DNA of 64,000 bases, from NCBI RefSeq assembly GCF_004681965.1, contig NZ_SMLL01000004.1:1-64000 (forward strand), given 5' to 3'. The translations under genes and the position numbers were made by a program. Below the pieces are notes generated by a model. That model worked only from the letters and a program-made list of their open reading frames with translations. It had not been told where the DNA came from and did not search any database. This stretch comes from Ramlibacter rhizophilus (lineage in GTDB: Bacteria; Pseudomonadota; Gammaproteobacteria; Burkholderiales; Burkholderiaceae_C). Position 1 is the stretch's first letter; each line of letters begins with the position of its first letter. Positions 59,132 to 64,000 of the stretch are shown piece by piece.

Positions 59132-60103
59132 ATGCGCCGCCGCCATCTCGTCCACTTCGCTGCCGCCGCCGTCGCCGCGCAGGCCCTGCCCAGCCTGGCC
59201 CAGCAGGCCGGCAGCTTCCCCAGCAAGCCCATCCGCCTGCTCATCGCCTTCCCGGCGGGCGGCCCGACCGACATCACCATGCGCCAGCTGGCCGAGAACG
59301 CCTCCAAGATCCTGGGGCAGCCGGTGGTGATCGAGAACAAGCCCGGCGCGGGCGGCACCCTGCCGGCCACGCAGCTGCAGACCAGCCAGCCCGACGGCTA
59401 CACCCTGGCCCAGATCCCGCTGGGCGTGTTCCGCCTGCCCTACACGACCAAGATCAACTGGGACCCGGTCAAGGACATCAGCTACATCATCAACGTCACC
59501 GGCTATGCCTTCGGCCTGGTGGTGCCGGCCGACAGCCCCATCAAGAACTGGAAGGACTTCGTCGAGTACGCCAAGGCCAACCCGGGCAAGCTGAGCTATG
59601 GCTCCACCGGCAACCTGACCAGCCCGCACCTGACCATGGAGCTCATCGCCCAGAAGCTGGGACTGCAGCTCAACCACATTCCCTACAAGGGGAGCGCGGA
59701 CCTGATGCAGGCCATCGGTGGCGGCCACATCATGGCCGCGGCCGACTCCACCGGCTTCGCGCCCCTGGTGCAGGCGGGCAAGCTGCGGGTCATCAACACC
59801 TGGGGCGACAAGCGCCTGGAGAAATTCCCGGACGCGCCCACGCTCAAGGAGCTGGGCCTGGACATGGTGCAGAACTCGCCCTTCGGCATCGGCGCACCGC
59901 GCGGCACGCCGCCGGAGGTCGTGCAGAAGCTGCACGACGCCTTCAAGAAGGCCATGGAGGACCCCAGCTACGTGCAGGCCCTGGCGCGCTACGACATGTC
60001 GCCCATGTACATGAGCCCGTCGCAGTACACCAAGTTCGCGCAGGACACCTTCGCCACCGAAAAGGCGCTGGTGGACAAGCTGGGCCTGGCCAAGCCCAAC
60101 TGA
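59132..60103 (+). CDS. Bug-family tripartite tricarboxylate transporter substrate-binding protein
   Basis: The 323-residue protein has a signal peptide ([20 protein letters not shown], cleavage ~24) and the TctC/Bug fold: [65 protein letters not shown] and [18 protein letters not shown]. It binds a carboxylate-type ligand in the periplasm. No TctA/TctB permease is adjacent, so it is one of the orphan Bug proteins abundant in Comamonadaceae and Bordetella. AAGGAG precedes the ATG. Confidence 0.95.
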   Translation: MRRRHLVHFAAAAVAAQALPSLAQQAGSFPSKPIRLLIAFPAGGPTDITMRQLAENASKILGQPVVIENKPGAGGTLPATQLQTSQPDGYTLAQIPLGVFRLPYTTKINWDPVKDISYIINVTGYAFGLVVPADSPIKNWKDFVEYAKANPGKLSYGSTGNLTSPHLTMELIAQKLGLQLNHIPYKGSADLMQAIGGGHIMAAADSTGFAPLVQAGKLRVINTWGDKRLEKFPDAPTLKELGLDMVQNSPFGIGAPRGTPPEVVQKLHDAFKKAMEDPSYVQALARYDMSPMYMSPSQYTKFAQDTFATEKALVDKLGLAKPN

Positions 60104-60161
60104 GCAGCCTCCCGTTCCCACGGCGCCCCCTGGCGCGCCGTGGGCGCGGCATGATCGGGCG

Positions 60162-60923
60162 ATGCGCAAGCCCCTGGTCTGGCTGCCCGCCTGCCACCGC
60201 CACCTCGAACTGTCCGACCCGGGCGGCTACACCGTCCTGGCGGACCGCTATGCCGAGGCGGTCGCCGAGCTGGGCCTGCAGCCCGTGCTCTTTCCGCTGG
60301 CGGCGGCGGGTGACGTCGATGCGCTGCTGCCCCTGGTGGACGGAGTCCTGCTCACCGGCTCTCCCTCCAACGTGGAGGCGACGCACTACGGCGCCGCCGC
60401 ACTTCCCACCGACCTGCTCGATCCGCGTCGCGACGCGCTCACCATGCGCCTGGTGCGCGCCGCGCTCGCCGCCGGTGTGCCGCTCTTCGGCGTCTGCCGC
60501 GGCCTGCAGGAGATGAACGTGGCGCTGGGTGGCAGCCTGTACCAGCGGGTGCATGCGCAGCCCGGCATGCTGGACCACCGCGAGCCCGAGGACGAGCCGC
60601 TGGACGTGCAGTTCGCGCTGCGCCACGAAGTCCGGCTCACCCCCGGCAGCGCCTTCGCCGAGTGGGCCGGCGGCACCCGCGCCATGGTCAATTCACTCCA
60701 TGGCCAGGGCATCGAGCGCCTGGGCACCGGACTGGTGGCCGAGGCCTTCGCGCCCGACGGCCTGGTCGAAGGCGTGCGCCACGAAGACAGCCGTGCCTTC
60801 GCCGTCGGCGTGCAGTGGCACCCGGAGTGGCGCCACGCCATCACGCCCTTCTATGCGCGCAGCTTCGAGGCGTTCGCGCGGGCCTGCCGCGAGCGATTCG
60901 GGCAGCGGACGGCGTCTTCCTGA
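60162..60923 (+). CDS. gamma-glutamyl-gamma-aminobutyrate hydrolase-type GATase1 protein
   Basis: The 253-residue class I glutamine-amidotransferase-like protein has the nucleophile elbow [11 protein letters not shown] (C112), the oxyanion [14 protein letters not shown] and the His/Glu pair [10 protein letters not shown] (~216-219), as in PuuD of putrescine degradation. No puu genes are nearby, so the exact substrate is uncertain. Confidence 0.85.
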   Translation: MRKPLVWLPACHRHLELSDPGGYTVLADRYAEAVAELGLQPVLFPLAAAGDVDALLPLVDGVLLTGSPSNVEATHYGAAALPTDLLDPRRDALTMRLVRAALAAGVPLFGVCRGLQEMNVALGGSLYQRVHAQPGMLDHREPEDEPLDVQFALRHEVRLTPGSAFAEWAGGTRAMVNSLHGQGIERLGTGLVAEAFAPDGLVEGVRHEDSRAFAVGVQWHPEWRHAITPFYARSFEAFARACRERFGQRTASS

Positions 60924-60947
60924 GGGCCCGCGGCACCGTGGGGGACT

Positions 60948-61766
60948 TCAGCTCCCGCGAGCCGCCAGCACCGCGGCCGCCACTTCCGCGAAGCCCGCCC
61001 CGCGTTCGCCCTGGGCCACGTAGCGCGGCGGGTGCTTCAGCTGCGCCTCGAAGCGGCGGATGTTGGCCACGCCCACGCTGTGGGTGAAGCGCTCGAACAT
61101 GCATTCGTCGTTGGTCGAGTCGCCCACGTACACCCAGTGGCCGATCTCGGCGTCCAGCGCGCGCCCGTAGAGGAGCGGCACGATCCAGCGCGCGCCCGCG
61201 AGCTTGTCGTGGCTTCCGTACCAGCCGTTGACGTGGATGGAGCTCACCGTGGCGGTCATGCCTTCGCTGCGCATGATCGCCACCACCTCGCGGATGCGCG
61301 CCTCGGGCAGGTGGGTGAATTCGCTGTGGTCGATGGCGATGTCGGTCTCGCGGCCGGCGCTGTCGCGGGCGCGCAGCGACCCCGGCACCTCGGCCTCGAT
61401 GCGCGCGCAGACCCGCTGCATGCGCGCGAAGTTGCGCGCGCGGGTGGCCTCGTCCTGCTGGTAGTGCTTGCGCAAGGCGCCGTCCGGGCCGCGCACCAGG
61501 GCCACGGCGCCGTTCTCCGCCACGATGGCGTCCAGCGGCCAGGCCAGGGCGAAGGGTTCGCTCCAGCCGACCGGCCGCCCGGTGATGGCGACCACGTGCA
61601 GGCCCGCGCGGCGCAGGTCGGCCATCGCGCCCAGGGCCTCGGGGCTGGCCGCGCCCTCGGTGGTGAGGGTGTCGTCGATGTCGGTCAGGAGGCCGGCGAT
61701 GCCGGCGCGGTCGGCGCGGGGCCAGAGCGAGAGGGGCAGCATGGAGCGGGGCGCAAAGCCGCTCAT
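60948..61766 (-). CDS. HAD-IIB family phosphatase (MPGP/sucrose-phosphatase-like)
   Basis: The 272-residue product has motif I TDIDDTLTTEG (~28-38), motif II AITGRPVG, a C2-type cap and motif IV YVGDSTNDECMF. This is the HAD-IIB group, which dephosphorylates sugar phosphates. Its ATG overlaps the S41 peptidase stop by 4 bp (ATGA), so the two are coupled. The substrate is not evident. Confidence 0.88.
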   Translation of the reverse strand: MSGFAPRSMLPLSLWPRADRAGIAGLLTDIDDTLTTEGAASPEALGAMADLRRAGLHVVAITGRPVGWSEPFALAWPLDAIVAENGAVALVRGPDGALRKHYQQDEATRARNFARMQRVCARIEAEVPGSLRARDSAGRETDIAIDHSEFTHLPEARIREVVAIMRSEGMTATVSSIHVNGWYGSHDKLAGARWIVPLLYGRALDAEIGHWVYVGDSTNDECMFERFTHSVGVANIRRFEAQLKHPPRYVAQGERGAGFAEVAAAVLAARGS

Positions 61767-62974
61767 TGTGGCGCGTCGTCGAGCAGCCTTCCCTGCAGGC
61801 CGAGCGCGTCCGGTGCCATGCGCACCGTCGCCGCCGGCGAAGACTTGGCCGCCGCCGGGCAGCGGCCGCTGTCGATGTGGTGCAGCGCCGCCGCCAGCAG
61901 CGGCTCGCGCGCATCGCCCAGGGCGGCCGCCGGGTCGGGCGTGACTGGGCATCGAGGGGCGAAGCCGCCGGCGTAGTCGCCGAATCCTGCGGCATTGACG
62001 CCCTGGAACTCGATGGCGAAGTAGGCCTTGCCGCAGTTGTTCTTGCGGTGGAAGCCATAGGGCTTGCCGCAGGTGGTCTCGCCCACGATGACGACCTCGA
62101 TGCCCACGCCGCGCAGGCCGTTGACGATGGACTCGCTGGCCGAACAGGTCATGCCGGTGGCCAGCACGTACAGGCGTGGCAGGCCCAGCTGCGGCAGCGG
62201 GTGTCCCTTGCCGTAGCGCGACTCGCCGACCTGCACCGTGTCCTCGAACTTCAGCGTCCTGCCGGCTCCGTCGGCGGCGCGCTTGTCGTTGTAGCGCAAG
62301 GATTCGAACACCTGACCCTGCTGGGCCGGCCCCGCCACCATGGAGGCCAGGGCCTGGGCGATGTGCAGGTAGCCGCCGGCGTTGTGCCGCAGGTCCAGCA
62401 CCAGGTCCTGGATGCGCGCGTCGCGCAGGGCGGTGACCGCATCGATCAGGGCGTCCTGCGCGCCGCGGCCGTGCTTGTTGAAGAGGAGATAGCCCACGCG
62501 CCGGCCGCCGGCGCTATCCACGGTGGAGACCAGCGGGAGGGCGTAGCCGCCGGTGGCGAGCACGGCCGCCGCCGGGTCGGCGCTGGCCATGAGCATGGCG
62601 TCGGCATCGCTGGCGGCCAGCACGGTGCTGAAGCGGTCTGCCACCCGGCCGGCGGCATCGGGGCTGCGCAGCAACAGGGCTCGGAAGTAGGAGGCCGCGT
62701 CGGCATGCGCGCTGCGATCGACCGCCGGAATGCGGTCCCACCAGAGGTAGCGCTCGTCCAGGTAGCTGCGCACGAAGGCCTGCTCCCCCTCGGTGGTGCA
62801 GACCTCGGCCAGACTGGCCGAGGGGGCGAGCGAGGCGCTGGTCGTGACGGTGACGGCCTCGCTGGCGACCGTCTCATCCCAGCCTCCCCCACCACAGGCG
62901 GCCAGCAGGGCGAGGGCGCAGGCGCCCAGAACGGGTGCCGCGCGATGGCGCAGGGACGAAACGGCGAAGAACAC
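61763..62974 (-). CDS. S41-family peptidase, lipoprotein
   Basis: The 403-residue product has a lipoprotein signal (lipobox LLAAC, Cys27) and an S41 C-terminal-processing-peptidase-type domain: LRHNAGGYLHIAQALASM and MTCSASESIVNGL with the likely nucleophile Ser near 281. No PDZ domain is evident. The start is GTG at 62974. Upstream is a perfect 11-bp tandem duplication that carries two AGGAG copies, giving two possible ribosome sites. Confidence 0.85.
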   Translation of the reverse strand: MFFAVSSLRHRAAPVLGACALALLAACGGGGWDETVASEAVTVTTSASLAPSASLAEVCTTEGEQAFVRSYLDERYLWWDRIPAVDRSAHADAASYFRALLLRSPDAAGRVADRFSTVLAASDADAMLMASADPAAAVLATGGYALPLVSTVDSAGGRRVGYLLFNKHGRGAQDALIDAVTALRDARIQDLVLDLRHNAGGYLHIAQALASMVAGPAQQGQVFESLRYNDKRAADGAGRTLKFEDTVQVGESRYGKGHPLPQLGLPRLYVLATGMTCSASESIVNGLRGVGIEVVIVGETTCGKPYGFHRKNNCGKAYFAIEFQGVNAAGFGDYAGGFAPRCPVTPDPAAALGDAREPLLAAALHHIDSGRCPAAAKSSPAATVRMAPDALGLQGRLLDDAPQ

Positions 62975-62977
62975 ACG

Positions 62978-62999
62978 GAGCTCCTGATGAGCTCCTGAT
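62978..62999. repeat. 11-bp tandem duplication containing two Shine-Dalgarno copies
   Basis: GAGCTCCTGAT occurs twice head to tail; on the minus strand each reads ATCAGGAGCTC, so AGGAG appears twice before the S41 peptidase GTG. The nearer copy is at a normal spacing; the farther one would be about 18 nt upstream. Confidence 0.7.
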
Positions 63000-63032
63000 T
63001 ATTTACGGATGAGCTAGAAGCTGATCCGCCGA

Positions 63033-64000
63033 TCAGCCCTGCAGCGACAAACCGGCGTGTTCGCGCAACAGGTGAAAGTGAATTTTGGGGAATCGTTCCT
63101 GCGCCAGCCGAACGTCATAGGGCGAGGTGCACAGGAAGGCCAGCGCATCGGCGGCGTCCAGCGCCATTCGCTGGGGGTAGGCGTCGGTGAAGGCGCGCAG
63201 TTCGGCGGGTGTGTCGGCGGTGATCCAGCGCGCGCCGGTGTACTGGCAGCCTTCCAGGCGAATGTCGGCGTCGTACTCGGTCAGGAGGCGGTGCTGCACC
63301 ACCTCGAACTGCAGCTGACCCACGGCGCCCAGCAGCATGGCGCCGCCCGCCTGCGGGCGGAAGACCTGGATCGCGCCTTCCTCGCCGAGCTGGGCCAGGC
63401 CCTGCTGCAGCTGCTTGGTGCGCAGCGGGTTCTTCAGCAGCACGGTCATGAACAGCTCGGGCGCGAAGAAGGGCAGGCCGGTGAACTGCAGGTTCGCGCC
63501 GTCGGTGATGGTGTCGCCCAGCTGCACGCCGCCGTGGGTGGTGAAGCCGATGATGTCGCCGGCATAGGCCTCGTCCACGGCCTCGCGCCGCTGCGAGAGG
63601 AAGGTGACCACCGAGGTCGGCCGCAGCTCCTTGGACGTGCGCTGCACCTTGAGCTTCATGCCCGGGGTGTACTTGCCCGAGGCCATGCGCACGAAGGCGA
63701 TGCGGTCGCGGTGGTTGGCGTCCATGTTGGCCTGGACCTTGAACACCACGCCGGAAAACGCCGGGTCGGCGGGCTGAATGACCTTTTCCACCGGCTGGCG
63801 GTTGACGATGAGCGAGCTCTTGCGCGGCTGCGGCGCGGGGGCGAGGTCCACCAGCGCGTCCAGCACCTCCATCACGCCGAAGTTGTTCACGCCCGAGCCG
63901 AAGAACACGGGCGTCTGCTTCGCGTCCAGGAAGGCCTGGTGGTCCCATTCGGGGGAGGCACCGGCGGCCAGCTCCATGCTTTCGGCGGCGGCCACGTACT
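63033..64000 (-). CDS. prfC: peptide chain release factor 3, C-terminal part (partial)
   Basis: RF3 is a GTPase that recycles RF1/RF2 from the ribosome. The visible ~322 residues include the end of the G domain (TPVFFGSGVNNFGVMEVLDAL), domain II (FKVQANMDANHRDRIAFVRMASGKYTPGMKL) and the C-terminal RF3_C domain (GQLQFEVVQHRLLTEYDADI; LCTSPYDVRLAQERFP). The N-terminal GTP-binding motifs lie beyond the right edge. The Met at 63995 is internal, not the start. Confidence 0.95.
   Translation of the reverse strand, partial: YVAAAESMELAAGASPEWDHQAFLDAKQTPVFFGSGVNNFGVMEVLDALVDLAPAPQPRKSSLIVNRQPVEKVIQPADPAFSGVVFKVQANMDANHRDRIAFVRMASGKYTPGMKLKVQRTSKELRPTSVVTFLSQRREAVDEAYAGDIIGFTTHGGVQLGDTITDGANLQFTGLPFFAPELFMTVLLKNPLRTKQLQQGLAQLGEEGAIQVFRPQAGGAMLLGAVGQLQFEVVQHRLLTEYDADIRLEGCQYTGARWITADTPAELRAFTDAYPQRMALDAADALAFLCTSPYDVRLAQERFPKIHFHLLREHAGLSLQG

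Overview
The window is about 64 kb of very GC-rich bacterial chromosome. The gene set and protein style (GlyQ/GlyS, a double-length UvrA, a Bug-type solute-binding protein, a LiuR-controlled leucine pathway, heptose phosphatase GmhB, CorC-Lnt pair) point to a Gram-negative betaproteobacterium of the order Burkholderiales, most likely family Comamonadaceae (Variovorax, Ramlibacter or a relative). The family and genus are inferred from gene content, not from a database search. Genes are packed tightly, with many 4-bp ATGA or GTGA stop/start overlaps. No tRNA, CRISPR array, insertion sequence or prophage was seen.

Layout. The window opens with the 3' end of a 5S rRNA and its terminator (1-112). 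At 0.1-6.3 kb lie an acyl-CoA ligase with an MBL-fold hydrolase, a lipase-like hydrolase, tyrosine-catabolic 4-hydroxyphenylpyruvate dioxygenase divergent from an Lrp-type regulator, and a GNAT acetyltransferase. At 6.4-14.2 kb is an envelope and translation housekeeping run: corC-lnt-glyQ-glyS-gmhB-plsC-metallopeptidase. At 14.3-24 kb comes the first half of a leucine/acyl-CoA catabolic region (MBL hydrolase, liuR, thioesterase, isovaleryl-CoA dehydrogenase, carbonic anhydrase, AceK, thiolase, SDR, second acyl-CoA dehydrogenase). It is followed by potassium uptake (trkA-trkH) and small housekeeping genes (24-28 kb).

At 28-33 kb is an accessory patch: an orphan sensor kinase, a SemiSWEET transporter, a membrane-anchored Mrr-like nuclease, a cupin, a cysteine-rich copper-storage-type protein and an AraC regulator. 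At 33-41.3 kb the leucine pathway resumes (liuB, vapBC, DinB, liuC, DUF4126, liuD, ghrA, liuE). At 41.3-45.3 kb are a YbaK deacylase, DUF1289, a DsbA-fold isomerase, a DEDDh exonuclease and a cNMP/CBS/DUF294 nucleotidyltransferase. At 45.5-48.9 kb are a small membrane protein, a TPR protein and a DUF4212/solute:sodium symporter pair. At 49-53 kb are a decapitated chemotaxis receptor and a large hybrid kinase. The last part holds a tandem UvrA of 1966 residues, a Bug protein, a GATase-like hydrolase, a HAD phosphatase, an S41 lipoprotein peptidase and the C-terminal part of prfC.

How the genes work together. LiuA, LiuB+LiuD (methylcrotonyl-CoA carboxylase), LiuC, LiuE and a thiolase make a complete isovaleryl-CoA to acetyl-CoA plus acetoacetate route, short only of acetoacetate activation. 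AceK, which controls flux into the glyoxylate bypass, and a GhrA-type glyoxylate reductase sit among them, which fits growth on C2 units. Two inverted copies of one ACGT-rich palindrome flank liuR and probably are its operators. The most unusual sequence-level features are two different dispersed-repeat families read in frame inside linkers of the UvrA gene, a recurring promoter -10 placed 6-8 nt before start codons (probable leaderless transcripts, one driving a 26-residue ORF coupled to gmhB), and a perfect inverted repeat forming back-to-back promoters at 30.5 kb.
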